This document shows, one piece after another, positions 1 through 7,686 of a DNA stretch of 26,062 bases. Within the stretch, counting starts at the first letter, position 1. Each line of letters opens with the position of its first letter. The translations under genes were made by a program, and so were the position numbers. The notes beneath the pieces were generated by a model. It saw only the letters and a program-made list of their open reading frames with translations, made no database searches and was not told the origin of the DNA. This stretch comes from an uncultured Collinsella sp. (lineage in GTDB: Bacteria; Actinomycetota; Coriobacteriia; Coriobacteriales; Coriobacteriaceae). The DNA lies in NCBI GenBank assembly GCA_937937835.1, contig CALDBJ010000136.1, forward strand, positions 1 to 26,062, written 5' to 3'.

Positions 1-251
1 GTCTGACTTTTGGCTTTGTGACCGATTTTATTGCCACCACCTTCATCGACTTTCCTGTCTTTAACGTGGCCGATATCGGCATCACCGTAGGCGTCGTGCT
101 TGCCCTCATCGGCTACATGTTCTTGAGCCCTGCGGCCCGTGAGGTCGATGCGACCGCCGAGCTTAACGCCCGTGACGAGGCCCGCGCCAAGCGCAAAGCC
201 AAGCAGCGTGGGGAGCGTGCCCGCAAGATTCGCGAAAGGAATGAGCGTTAA
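1..251 (+). CDS. lspA: Lipoprotein signal peptidase LspA, C-terminal part (5' end outside window)
   Basis: The frame is open from the first bases and ends at a TAA at 249-251. The visible part carries the last conserved LspA block, FNVAD followed by IGITVGVV, whose Asp is the second of the two catalytic aspartates. It runs into the final membrane helix and then a Lys/Arg-rich cytoplasmic tail of about 35 residues. LspA is an inner-membrane aspartyl protease that removes signal peptides from prolipoproteins after lipidation. A GTG at 18 could be read as a start, but the residues before it (LTFGF) continue the family pattern, so this is a gene cut by the window edge. The stop overlaps the next start by one base (TAATG). 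The pairing lspA-rluD is common in bacteria. Confidence 0.85.
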   Translation, partial: LTFGFVTDFIATTFIDFPVFNVADIGITVGVVLALIGYMFLSPAAREVDATAELNARDEARAKRKAKQRGERARKIRERNER

Positions 252-1264
252 TGGCCGACATCCATATTCTTGTTGCCGACGATTCCGCTGGTCTGCGTCT
301 TGACGCCTATTTGGGCGCCAACGATGGCTGTCCCACGCGCTCTGCCTGCGCGCATCTGATCGAGGGAGGCGCCGTTGCCGTCAACGGTGAGACTTGTCTC
401 TCTAAAAAGTACGCCGTACGCGCCGGCGATCGCATCTCGGTCGACTTGCCCGAGCCGCACGACCCGACCGACGTGATTCCCGAGGCCATCCCGCTCGATA
501 TTCGCTATGAGGACGACTATCTCATTGTGCTCTCCAAGCAGCGCGGGCTGGTGTGCCATCCCGCCCACGGCCACGAGAGCGGCACGCTTGCGAACGCCTT
601 GGTCTACCACTGCGGTATCGATCATCTTGGTACCGTGCAGGGTGAGGACCGCCCCGGCATCGTGCATCGCCTGGATCGCGATACCTCGGGCCTTATGCTC
701 GCGGCAAAAGACGACGACACCCAGCGCGCGCTTCAAAATCTCATTCGCACGCGTACGCTCGACCGCCGCTATATTACGCTTGTCCACGGGCACATCGCCA
801 TGGACGAGGGCACCATCAATACCGGTATCGCCCGTTCTACGCGCGACCGCGTCAAGATGGCGGTTTCGGACGACCCCTTTGCCCGTCAGGCCATTACGAC
901 CTTTAAAGTCCTCGAGCGCTTTGATTCCACGCGCTTTGACGATGGTTATACGCTCGTTGAGTGCCATCTGTTTACCGGTCGCACGCACCAGATTCGCGTG
1001 CATATGCGTCATATCAACCACGCCTGCGTGGGCGATCCACTCTACGGCAAGTGCGATGCGCGCGCCGACCAGGGCCTGACCAGGCAGTTCCTTCATTCCT
1101 GGCGCGTGGCGTTCGACCATCCCGTGACGGGGGAGCGCATTGAGTGTCGCGACGAGTTGCCGTGGGATCTCGCTGCTGTTCTCGACGATCTGGCTCCGCG
1201 CTCGCTCGGTCGCACGGCCGTTGGAGATGAAATCGTTCCGCAGCTCGGTCTTCTCGAAGCCTAG
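251..1264 (+). CDS. rluD: RluA/RluD family 23S rRNA pseudouridine synthase
   Basis: This 337-residue protein has an N-terminal S4 RNA-binding domain (about residues 14-75) and a pseudouridine synthase domain from about residue 85. The catalytic motif HRLDRDTSG lies at 139-147, and Asp142 is the expected catalytic residue. Later it shows GRTHQIRVHM and GDPLYG, both conserved in the RluA family. Such enzymes isomerise specific uridines to pseudouridine in 23S rRNA. Length and domain order fit the RluD branch, but the exact target cannot be read from sequence. The ATG start overlaps the lspA stop, implying coupled translation. Confidence 0.88.
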   Translation: MADIHILVADDSAGLRLDAYLGANDGCPTRSACAHLIEGGAVAVNGETCLSKKYAVRAGDRISVDLPEPHDPTDVIPEAIPLDIRYEDDYLIVLSKQRGLVCHPAHGHESGTLANALVYHCGIDHLGTVQGEDRPGIVHRLDRDTSGLMLAAKDDDTQRALQNLIRTRTLDRRYITLVHGHIAMDEGTINTGIARSTRDRVKMAVSDDPFARQAITTFKVLERFDSTRFDDGYTLVECHLFTGRTHQIRVHMRHINHACVGDPLYGKCDARADQGLTRQFLHSWRVAFDHPVTGERIECRDELPWDLAAVLDDLAPRSLGRTAVGDEIVPQLGLLEA

Positions 1265-1282
1265 CCAGTATTAGGTGGTTTC

Positions 1283-1309
1283 TTGAACTCGGTAAGCCTG
1301 CGGTAAGAT
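1283..1309 (+). promoter_or_regulatory. Possible sigma-70-type promoter for the glycosyltransferase gene
   Basis: TTGAAC at 1283-1288 is followed after 15 bp by TAAGAT at 1304-1309, in the gap between rluD and the glycosyltransferase. The spacing is short and the boxes are imperfect, so this is only a candidate. No terminator was seen after rluD, so read-through is also possible. Confidence 0.35.
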
Positions 1310-1346
1310 ATATGATTGTTTACGTTACGCGTTGCTGGGAGCCTGC

Positions 1347-2642
1347 ATGCTCGCCTTTTTACAAACCAACACACCCATCGTGATCTTCAACCAGATTGTC
1401 GTCACGCTGCTCACGGTCTGCTTTCTGTACCAGGTGGTCTTCTTTGTCATTGGCGCTCTTCGTGGCGAGGTCGCGCCTCCCAAGGCCAAAAAACTCCATC
1501 GCTATGCCTTTTTTATCGCGGCGCATAATGAGGAGGCCGTGATCGCCAACCTCGTTCGCTCCATCAAGGACCAGGATTATCCGTCCGAGCTCATCGAGGT
1601 TTTCGTGGTCGCCGATGCCTGCACCGACAACACGGCGCAGCTCGCGCGCGAGGCCGGTGCCATTGTTTACGAGCGCAATGACCTGGCCCGCAAGGGCAAG
1701 AGCTGGGTCATGGACTTTGGTTTTGATCGCATCCTTAACGAGTATCCCGACACGTTTGAGGGCTACTTTATCTTCGATGCCGATAACGTTATCTCCCGCG
1801 ATTACGTTTCCAAGATGAATGATGCCTTTGACCAGGGCTTCCATGTGGTCACGAGCTATCGTAACTCCAAGAACTTCGGCAGCTCGTGGATCTCGGCTGC
1901 TAATGCCACGTGGTATCTACGCGAGGCGCGCTTCCTCAACAACGCGCGTAATATCTGCAAGACGTCCTGCGCTGTTTCGGGTTCGGGCTACCTCATCTCC
2001 GCCAGCGTTATCGAGGGCATGCACGGTTGGCAGTTCCACACGCTGACCGAGGACATTCAGTTCACCACGTTCTGCGCCATTCACGGCATTCGCATTGGCT
2101 ATGCGCCGGCGGAGTTCTTTGACGAACAACCCGTGACGTTTAAGGCGTCCTGGAAACAGCGCATGCGTTGGACCAAGGGCTTCTACCAGGTGTTCTTTAC
2201 TTACGGTAAGCACCTGGTCAAGTCGATCTTCCGCTACCATCGCTTTGCCGCCTACGACATGTTCATGACGATCGCCCCGGGTATGCTGCTGTCGCTCATC
2301 TCGATGCTCGCTAATGCGACGTTCTTGATTGTGGGTGGCCTTTCGCATGGTTTCTTGGCTACCGAAGTCGAGATGCAGGCGTGCGCCGCTTCGCTCATTA
2401 TGACCTTCGCCATGATGTATCAGACCTTCTTTATCCTGGCGCTGCTCACGACTATCTTTGAGTACAAGCACATTCACTGCGCGCAAAAGTGGCGTCTGGT
2501 GACTAACCTGTTTACCTTCCCGATCTTTATGTTCAGCTATATCCCCATCACGGTGGCCGCGCTGTTCCTGAAGGTCGACTGGGTGCCGACGCAGCACGCC
2601 GTCAACGTTACCCTTGACGAGGTCATGCAAGGCGCCAAATAA
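1347..2642 (+). CDS. Membrane-bound GT2 family glycosyltransferase
   Basis: This protein is 431 residues from the ATG at 1347, which has GGAG five bases upstream; an in-frame TTG at 1332 is less likely. One N-terminal membrane segment (about 14-38) is followed by a GT-A domain. That domain carries the signatures of processive GT2 enzymes: Asp90 in VVADACTDN, DAD at 144-146, TED at 234-236 and QRMRW at 271-275. Three or so membrane segments follow (about 297-415). The layout matches cellulose, hyaluronan or poly-GlcNAc synthase-like proteins that build a surface polysaccharide or transfer sugars at the inner face of the membrane. Donor and product cannot be deduced. No other polysaccharide genes are adjacent, and a strong terminator closes the gene. 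Confidence 0.85.
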   Translation: MLAFLQTNTPIVIFNQIVVTLLTVCFLYQVVFFVIGALRGEVAPPKAKKLHRYAFFIAAHNEEAVIANLVRSIKDQDYPSELIEVFVVADACTDNTAQLAREAGAIVYERNDLARKGKSWVMDFGFDRILNEYPDTFEGYFIFDADNVISRDYVSKMNDAFDQGFHVVTSYRNSKNFGSSWISAANATWYLREARFLNNARNICKTSCAVSGSGYLISASVIEGMHGWQFHTLTEDIQFTTFCAIHGIRIGYAPAEFFDEQPVTFKASWKQRMRWTKGFYQVFFTYGKHLVKSIFRYHRFAAYDMFMTIAPGMLLSLISMLANATFLIVGGLSHGFLATEVEMQACAASLIMTFAMMYQTFFILALLTTIFEYKHIHCAQKWRLVTNLFTFPIFMFSYIPITVAALFLKVDWVPTQHAVNVTLDEVMQGAK

Positions 2643-2650
2643 CCACCACC

Positions 2651-2692
2651 AAAACCACCGCAAAGGGGACAGGCACCTTTGTGGTGGTTTTT
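2651..2692 (+). terminator. Rho-independent terminator after the glycosyltransferase gene
   Basis: A 16-bp stem (2651-2666 with 2676-2691) has one G-U pair, a 9-base loop at 2667-2675 and a run of five T at 2688-2692. It starts nine bases after the glycosyltransferase stop. Confidence 0.85.
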
Positions 2693-2723
2693 GCTTTTGC
2701 GATGCAGCTCGAGGAGGAGTCCG

Positions 2724-3146
2724 ATGGTCTATATCCCGTTTTGGATTTGCATCTTTGCCGGCGTGGCAATTGATGCCCGAGAGCGACGGTTTCCCAATGG
2801 GCTTGCCGGCGCATGTGCCGTGACGGCGTTGGCGGGCGTTTGGCTCGACAGGGGCGTTAACACTGCACTTGATCATGCCGGTCTTGCGGTCATCGTCTAC
2901 CTTGCCCTTGTGCTTACTGAGTCGCTCTGGCGGCGCCTTCGTCAAGCCCCGGGGATTGGCATGGGGGACGCCAAAGCACTCTTCGCGCTTTGCACGCTCG
3001 ACCCTATGGGCGGCATCGTGGCATTTGCCGTTTCGCTCCTGGTCCTGGCCCTCTCCTGCCTCTTCACAAAATCACGCTCCCTGCCATTGCTCCCGTTTTT
3101 GGTGCCGATTTTTGCCATAATCGAGGTCGTGGGCTGCACTTTGTAA
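2724..3146 (+). CDS. Minimal A24 family prepilin peptidase-like protein
   Basis: This is a 140-residue, strongly hydrophobic protein. The ATG at 2724 is preceded by GGAGGAG at 2713-2719; an upstream in-frame extension would start inside the terminator and is rejected. It shows both aspartates of the A24 aspartyl protease core: Asp17 in AIDARERRFPN and Asp82 in the GMGD motif (GIGMGDAKALFAL). It is only the membrane protease core and lacks the N-terminal methyltransferase domain of full-length PilD/ComC. A24 enzymes cleave leader peptides of type IV pilins and pseudopilins, or of Flp/Tad pilins. No pilin or pilus assembly genes lie nearby, so the substrate is unknown. Confidence 0.78.
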   Translation: MVYIPFWICIFAGVAIDARERRFPNGLAGACAVTALAGVWLDRGVNTALDHAGLAVIVYLALVLTESLWRRLRQAPGIGMGDAKALFALCTLDPMGGIVAFAVSLLVLALSCLFTKSRSLPLLPFLVPIFAIIEVVGCTL

Positions 3147-3177
3147 CCGATTGCGCATCCTTTTTAAGGAGCATGCC

Positions 3178-4425
3178 ATGGAATCTAATCAAGAAACGGC
3201 CGTCATTAAGGCGCGCATGGACCGTATTCCCTCGGCGTTGTCGCCCGAGCTTGTCGAGCGCATTGCCGCCGATCGTGCTTCGGGCTATGTCAACCCGTAT
3301 CGTTGCAACGATGATCAGGTCATTCGTCGTATTGATCGCGCCGCCGACAAAGGCACGCTTATGCGTCCGGCGTTTATGCGCGATACCGAAAAGATACTTC
3401 ATCTTCCGGCGTACACCCGTTATGCAGGCAAAACGCAGGTCTTTAGCTTCCGTAGCAATGATGATCTTTCACGTCGCGGTTTGCACGTACAGCTTGTCTC
3501 CCGCATTGCGCGCGATATCGGTCGCGCCCTGGGGCTCAATTGCGATCTGATCGAGGCGATTGGCCTGGGTCACGACTTGGGACACACGCCTTTCGGCCAT
3601 GCCGGCGAGCGCTTCCTCAACGATATCTATCATGAGCGTACGGGGCGTTATTTTTTCCATAACGTGCAGTCGGTTCGCGTGCTCGACGCGTTGTATGGCC
3701 GCAACGTGTCGCTCCAGACGCTCGACGGCGTGCTATGCCATAACGGCGAGTACGAGCAGCGTGTGTTTGAGCTCTCGGACATGGGCTCCTTTGACCAGTT
3801 TGACCAGACGGTTGAGGATTGCATTGCCACGGGCTATAGCGCAATTGAGCATCTGCGTCCCATGACGCTCGAGGGCTGCGTCGTTCGCATCTCGGATATT
3901 CTTGCCTACGTCGGTCGTGACCGTCAGGATGCGATCGCGGCGGGCCTGCTTTCGCCCGACGCTTTTGATGATGGCCGGGGCGGTGCCTACAACAGTTGGA
4001 TCCTCACGCATGCCTCCATCGATATCGTTGAGCACAGCTATGGTAAGCCGCGCATCGAGATGAGCGAGGACCTGTTTGAGGAAATTCGCCGAGCCAAGCG
4101 CGAGAACTACGAGAAGATCTATAGCAAGGGCGGTATCGAAGGCGATTCCGAGGCGGAGCTGCGCGAGGCGTTCGTAAAGCTCTACGACCGTTGCCTGCGG
4201 GATCTAAACAGTGGCGACGAGTCCTCTTACATCTTTAAGCACCATATTTCGCGCATTGAGCAGCAGCTTTCCTACTATGATCGCACCTATGCCTGGCAGG
4301 ACGACAAGGATCAAGCCGTGGTGGATTATATCGCGAGCATGACGGACGGTTATTTCTGCGAGCTGACGAGCAAGCTGTTCCCTGGTCTGGAGTTTCCGCA
4401 CCGTACCTATATTAACGAACGGTAG
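3178..4425 (+). CDS. dgt: dGTPase-like HD domain nucleotide triphosphohydrolase
   Basis: This protein is 415 residues from the ATG at 3178, which has AAGGAG at 3166-3171 six bases upstream; a TTG at 3151 without a good ribosome site is less likely. The dGTP triphosphohydrolase signature is clear. SRRGLHVQLVSRIARDIG supplies the first metal His (His103), and GLGHDLGHTPFGHAGE (about 129-144) supplies the HD pair His132/Asp133 and a further conserved His. The family hydrolyses dNTPs to deoxynucleosides and triphosphate and influences dNTP pools. It could instead act on another nucleotide; the symbol reflects family membership. It stands alone between the prepilin peptidase gene and rarA. Confidence 0.83.
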   Translation: MESNQETAVIKARMDRIPSALSPELVERIAADRASGYVNPYRCNDDQVIRRIDRAADKGTLMRPAFMRDTEKILHLPAYTRYAGKTQVFSFRSNDDLSRRGLHVQLVSRIARDIGRALGLNCDLIEAIGLGHDLGHTPFGHAGERFLNDIYHERTGRYFFHNVQSVRVLDALYGRNVSLQTLDGVLCHNGEYEQRVFELSDMGSFDQFDQTVEDCIATGYSAIEHLRPMTLEGCVVRISDILAYVGRDRQDAIAAGLLSPDAFDDGRGGAYNSWILTHASIDIVEHSYGKPRIEMSEDLFEEIRRAKRENYEKIYSKGGIEGDSEAELREAFVKLYDRCLRDLNSGDESSYIFKHHISRIEQQLSYYDRTYAWQDDKDQAVVDYIASMTDGYFCELTSKLFPGLEFPHRTYINER

Positions 4426-4440
4426 TTCGTATTAATTCGG

Positions 4441-4446
4441 TATACT
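4441..4446 (+). promoter_or_regulatory. Candidate -10 box for rarA
   Basis: TATACT lies about 35 bp before the rarA start, in the AT-rich gap after the HD hydrolase. No convincing -35 hexamer is found at 16-18 bp upstream. Confidence 0.35.
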
Positions 4447-4479
4447 GTTAGTGGAAAACGTTTTTGATTGATACACGGG

Positions 4480-5835
4480 ATGGCTATGGACGACCTTTTT
4501 TCTGCTTCGACGCGCGAGCGTTCCTTTCAGAATGCGCCGCTTGCGGTGCGCATGCGCCCCAATTCGCTCGACGAGTACGTGGGCCAGCAAAAGGCCGTCG
4601 GTAAGGGTTCATGGCTGCGTGCCGCGATCGAGCACGACGTGCTTTCGAGCGTGATTCTGTACGGGCCTGCCGGTACGGGCAAGACGACGCTGGCCCACAT
4701 TATCGCCAACCATACCAAGAGCGAGTTTGTTGAGGTCAGCGCCGTCACGGGTACCGTGAAGGACCTGCGTCGTGTGATTGATGAGGCCAAGACGCGCCTG
4801 AATACGTACGACCGCCGCACCATTCTATTCATCGATGAGATTCACCGCTTCTCTAAGTCGCAGCAGGATGCCCTGCTGCATGCAGTTGAGAACCGTACCG
4901 TCATTATGATTGGCGCCACGACAGAGAACCCGTACTTTGAGGTCAACTCGGCACTGTTGTCGCGCGGGCGCGTGGTGGAGCTTGAACATCTGAAGGATGA
5001 GGATATCGCCACGCTTATTGAGCGTGCGCTCGAGGCACCACAGGGCTTGAACGGAAAGTTCTCGGCCGATGAGGATACGGTCAAGACCATTTGCACGCTG
5101 GCAGCGGGTGACGCTCGCTCGGCGCTCACGACGCTCGAGCTTGCGAGCGAGATTGCCGTCACGCGTCCCGATACCGAGGGAACGCCAGCGCCTGCGGCGG
5201 GGGAGCGCTATCCCATCACCGTGGATGACGTGAAGATTGCCAACCCGCGTCGCGGCTTTACGTATGACAAAAACGGCGACATGCACTACGACATCATCAG
5301 TGCGTTCATCAAGTCCATGCGCGGTAGTGACCCCGATGCCACGATCTATTGGCTCGCGCGCATGATCGATGCTGGGGAGGATCCTAAGTTTATCGCTCGC
5401 CGCATTATGATTCACGCTTCTGAGGATGTTGGCAACGCCGACCCGCAGGCGCTTTTGGTGGCGCATGCCGCGTTTAAGTCTGCCGAGGTCATTGGCTATC
5501 CCGAGTGCCGCATTAACCTGGCTCAGGCTGCACTCTATGTGTGCTTGGCGCCTAAATCCAACGCGTGTGAGGCTTCGATCGATGCGGCGCTGGCCGATAT
5601 CCATTCTAGTGGGCTTCGCGAGGTGCCGAGTTATCTGTGCGATCGCCATCGCCCGGGCAGCGATGAATACGGTGTGTATAAGTATCCACATGATTATCCC
5701 GAAGGCTGGGTCGATCAGCGCTATTTGCCCGAAGGCTTGGAACGCGGTGCATTTTGGCAGCCTGCCGGGCGCGGCTGGGAAGAGTGGCGCGTAGAGCAAA
5801 GCGAACGAGACCGCAGCGGGAATGCACCGAGGTAG
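4480..5835 (+). CDS. rarA: Replication-associated recombination protein A (RarA/MgsA), AAA+ ATPase
   Basis: The protein is about 451 residues from the ATG at 4480. Another ATG at 4486 (MDDLF) and a TTG at 4468 are in frame, and none has a strong ribosome site, so the start is uncertain by a few codons. It shows Walker A GPAGTGKTT (about 62-70), Walker B ILFIDEIHRF (about 115-124), sensor 1 GATTENP and the C-terminal RarA region with DPQALLVAHAAF and LAQAALYVCLAPKSNA. RarA is a tetrameric clamp-loader-like ATPase that acts at stalled replication forks. An insertion rich in Pro and Ala (TRPDTEGTPAPAAGERY) sits near the lid domain. No terminator is evident after the gene. Confidence 0.92.
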   Translation: MAMDDLFSASTRERSFQNAPLAVRMRPNSLDEYVGQQKAVGKGSWLRAAIEHDVLSSVILYGPAGTGKTTLAHIIANHTKSEFVEVSAVTGTVKDLRRVIDEAKTRLNTYDRRTILFIDEIHRFSKSQQDALLHAVENRTVIMIGATTENPYFEVNSALLSRGRVVELEHLKDEDIATLIERALEAPQGLNGKFSADEDTVKTICTLAAGDARSALTTLELASEIAVTRPDTEGTPAPAAGERYPITVDDVKIANPRRGFTYDKNGDMHYDIISAFIKSMRGSDPDATIYWLARMIDAGEDPKFIARRIMIHASEDVGNADPQALLVAHAAFKSAEVIGYPECRINLAQAALYVCLAPKSNACEASIDAALADIHSSGLREVPSYLCDRHRPGSDEYGVYKYPHDYPEGWVDQRYLPEGLERGAFWQPAGRGWEEWRVEQSERDRSGNAPR

Positions 5836-5866
5836 CTGCTGATAATTTTGTCCCACGTTGCTGCTC

Positions 5867-5897
5867 TTGGCATGTTCGGTCCCCTTTGGGGTACCAT
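5867..5897 (+). promoter_or_regulatory. Possible promoter for the DUF948/sigma factor operon
   Basis: TTGGCA at 5867-5872 and TACCAT at 5892-5897 are separated by 19 bp, upstream of the start at 5936. The spacing is long. A small hairpin (GGTCCCC-TTT-GGGGTACC, 5878-5895) overlaps the -10 region. Confidence 0.3.
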
Positions 5898-5935
5898 GAA
5901 AAGCGTCTGTATTTCGATTTTTCCGGGAGGCTTGT

Positions 5936-6523
5936 ATGAGTCCCATTCAAATCGCCCTGCTGCTGCTCGCCGTTGCCGGCGTGTGGGCCATCGCTGAGCT
6001 CGCGCTTACCCTGCGCAAGACCCGCAATGTTGTCGACTCGCTCGATAAGACCGTGAACGACCTCAACAACACCATCGCCGAGGCTCAGCCTGTGGTGGCA
6101 AAGCTCGATGGCGCTGTCGATGAGCTTACGCCGGCGCTTGCCCAGATGGAGCCGCTGCTTAAGTCGAGCAAGACGGCAGTTGATGCCCTTACCTCCAATC
6201 TCGTAGAGGTCGAAGCCGTGGTTCGCGACATTTCCGAGGTTACGGGCAGCATGGCCGAGGCCAGCAATGCTGTGTCGAGCGTGACCGACTCTGCCGCCGG
6301 TGCTGTGCAGAAGCTCTTCAATAAGGTGAAGGCTCCTGCAGCCGACGCCGATCGCAAGCTCGCCGCTGCCGCTGCGGAGGCCGAGCAGCCTACCGAGCGC
6401 GTCCTAATTGGCGAGGACGAGGCCGCCGCGGGCGACGATGATGGTCAGAAGTCTGTATCCAAGCCGGCTCAGTATTACACCTATACGCCCGCCGAGACCT
6501 CTGAGGAGTCCTGCGATGAGTAG
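5936..6523 (+). CDS. DUF948-like membrane-anchored coiled-coil protein
   Basis: This 195-residue protein starts at an ATG with GGGAGG at 5925-5930. A single N-terminal membrane segment (about 5-26) is followed by a long helical stretch (about 30-125). That stretch repeats patterns such as VDSLDKTVNDLNNTIAE and VVAKLDGAVDEL, typical of DUF948 and of chemotaxis-receptor-like coiled coils. The tail is Ala/Glu/Asp-rich and ends in a charged, probably disordered region. Its function is not known. DUF948 proteins in Bacillus (YtxG) belong to the SigB general stress regulon, which fits the sigma factor downstream; that link is inference. The 3' end overlaps the next gene by eight bases. Confidence 0.7.
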   Translation: MSPIQIALLLLAVAGVWAIAELALTLRKTRNVVDSLDKTVNDLNNTIAEAQPVVAKLDGAVDELTPALAQMEPLLKSSKTAVDALTSNLVEVEAVVRDISEVTGSMAEASNAVSSVTDSAAGAVQKLFNKVKAPAADADRKLAAAAAEAEQPTERVLIGEDEAAAGDDDGQKSVSKPAQYYTYTPAETSEESCDE

Positions 6524-6893
6524 CGAAGCAACCTGCCCTATCACGCTGACCGTTGCCGGTGACCCGCGTCTCGCTCGCCTTGTGCGCATGACGGCAGCCA
6601 ACGTTGGTGCCCTGTGCTCTATGTCTGTCGATCGCATCGAGGACATCCGCATGGCTGCTGAGGAGGCTTTCATCTTTGGTTGCACCGCGGTCGACTGCGA
6701 TGACATCACCATCAAATTCGATGTCGATGAGACCCACGTTGGCATGACTATTACCTTTGGCGACCAGGCTACGGTCGATGAAGACGACCAGGCTGCGGTG
6801 TATGCCGAGCTCATCCTCGCGAGCGTGTGCGACTCCTACGAAAAGACTACGGCGCCCCTGACGCTTTCCCTCGACCTCAAGGCGGATATCTAA
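6516..6893 (+). CDS. RsbW/SpoIIAB-like anti-sigma factor, apparently degenerate
   Basis: This is 125 residues from the ATG at 6516, with GAGGAG at 6503-6508; an upstream extension overlapping the preceding gene is rejected. The stretch DRIEDIRMAAEEAF (39-52) aligns by eye with the helix holding the N box of anti-sigma kinases (EIKTVVSEAVTNA in SpoIIAB). The Mg-coordinating Asn is replaced by Phe54. The G1 box (DxGxG) and G2 box (GxGF) cannot be recognised either, so ATP binding and kinase activity look lost. The position directly before a SigB/SigF-type gene is the classic place for the cognate anti-sigma factor. No anti-anti-sigma (RsbV-like) gene is nearby. Family assignment rests on one helix plus context and is moderate. 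Confidence 0.6.
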   Translation: MSSEATCPITLTVAGDPRLARLVRMTAANVGALCSMSVDRIEDIRMAAEEAFIFGCTAVDCDDITIKFDVDETHVGMTITFGDQATVDEDDQAAVYAELILASVCDSYEKTTAPLTLSLDLKADI

Positions 6894-6894
6894 T

Positions 6895-7686
6895 ATGACC
6901 GAACGTTCCCGGAGCGGAAAGACCGCTTGGGACAAGGAGAAAACTCGCGAGCTGTTTCGTCGTTACAAGGAGACCGGTGATCCGGACGCCCGTGAGCAGC
7001 TCGTCATGTCCCATATGAACCTGGTAAGGTTTCTTGCCAACAAATTTAAGAATCGCGGCGAGCCGCTCGACGACCTCATGCAGGTCGGCTATCTGGGCTT
7101 GCTCAAGGCTATCGACCGTTTTGATCCCGAGCGCGGACTCGAGTTCACGACGTTTGCGACACCCACTATCCTGGGCGAGATCAAACGCCATTTTCGCGAC
7201 AAGGGCTGGAGCGTGCGCGTGCCCCGTCGCTTGCAGGAGCTCTCGGCCAAGGTCAACCAGGCTACCGATAAGCTCACCAACGAGCTACAGCGCTCGCCTA
7301 AGGTTGAGGAAATCGCTGAGTACTTGGACGTGACGGTCGATGAGGTGCTGGAGGCCATGGAATCGTCTTCGGCCTATACCTCGGTGCCCATCGAGGCTCC
7401 TGGTGCGTCCGATTCGGACGATGCCCCCTCGATTCTCGACCGTTACGCCGACGAAGACAACGAGCTCGACTTTACCGATGACCGCCTAGTGATCGAGGAA
7501 GCCATCCGTGATTTCTCGCCGCGCGAGCGCGAGGTGATTGAGCTGCGCTTTGTGAAGGGCATGACCCAGATCGAGATCGCCAAGAAGCTGGGTATTTCTC
7601 AGGTACAGGTTTCGCGTCTGCTGCGCCGCACGCTTAAGAAGATTCAGGACAAGATCGACCCCGACGGAGTGATGATTCGTTCATGA
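6895..7686 (+). CDS. RNA polymerase sigma factor, SigB/SigF/SigG family
   Basis: This 263-residue protein starts with ATG one base after the preceding stop. Region 2 (about 40-110) includes DLMQVGYLGLLKAIDRFDPERG and FTTFATPTILGEIKRHFRDKGW. Region 3 (about 115-165) includes VPRRLQELSAKV. Region 4 (about 200-255) carries a helix-turn-helix, FSPREREVIELRFVKGMTQIEIAKKLGISQVQVSRLLRR. The RDKGW and VPRRLQEL signatures are characteristic of the SigB/SigF/SigG group, which directs stress or developmental transcription in Gram-positive bacteria. An acidic insert (about 162-190) separates regions 3 and 4. The anti-sigma-like gene just upstream is its probable regulator. The stop overlaps the next start (ATGA). 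Confidence 0.9.
   Translation: MTERSRSGKTAWDKEKTRELFRRYKETGDPDAREQLVMSHMNLVRFLANKFKNRGEPLDDLMQVGYLGLLKAIDRFDPERGLEFTTFATPTILGEIKRHFRDKGWSVRVPRRLQELSAKVNQATDKLTNELQRSPKVEEIAEYLDVTVDEVLEAMESSSAYTSVPIEAPGASDSDDAPSILDRYADEDNELDFTDDRLVIEEAIRDFSPREREVIELRFVKGMTQIEIAKKLGISQVQVSRLLRRTLKKIQDKIDPDGVMIRS

Noticed and set aside
248..1120. 290-codon minus-strand frame opposite the pseudouridine synthase gene
   Set aside because: Shadow of a clear RluD-type gene.
1917..2945. 342-codon minus-strand frame across the glycosyltransferase and prepilin peptidase genes
   Set aside because: It crosses a strong terminator hairpin and two convincing genes, and its composition is not protein-like.
3151..3177. TTG at 3151 as start of the dGTPase-like gene
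   Set aside because: The ATG at 3178 has AAGGAG six bases upstream, and that site would fall inside the coding region of the longer version.
5889..5894. GGGTAC resembling a SigB-type -10 box before the sigma factor operon
   Set aside because: No GTTT-like -35 lies at the 12-16 bp spacing needed, and it forms part of a small hairpin, so autoregulation cannot be claimed.
4825..5946. 373-codon minus-strand frame opposite rarA
   Set aside because: No domain, ribosome site or promoter; rarA motifs are complete on the other strand.
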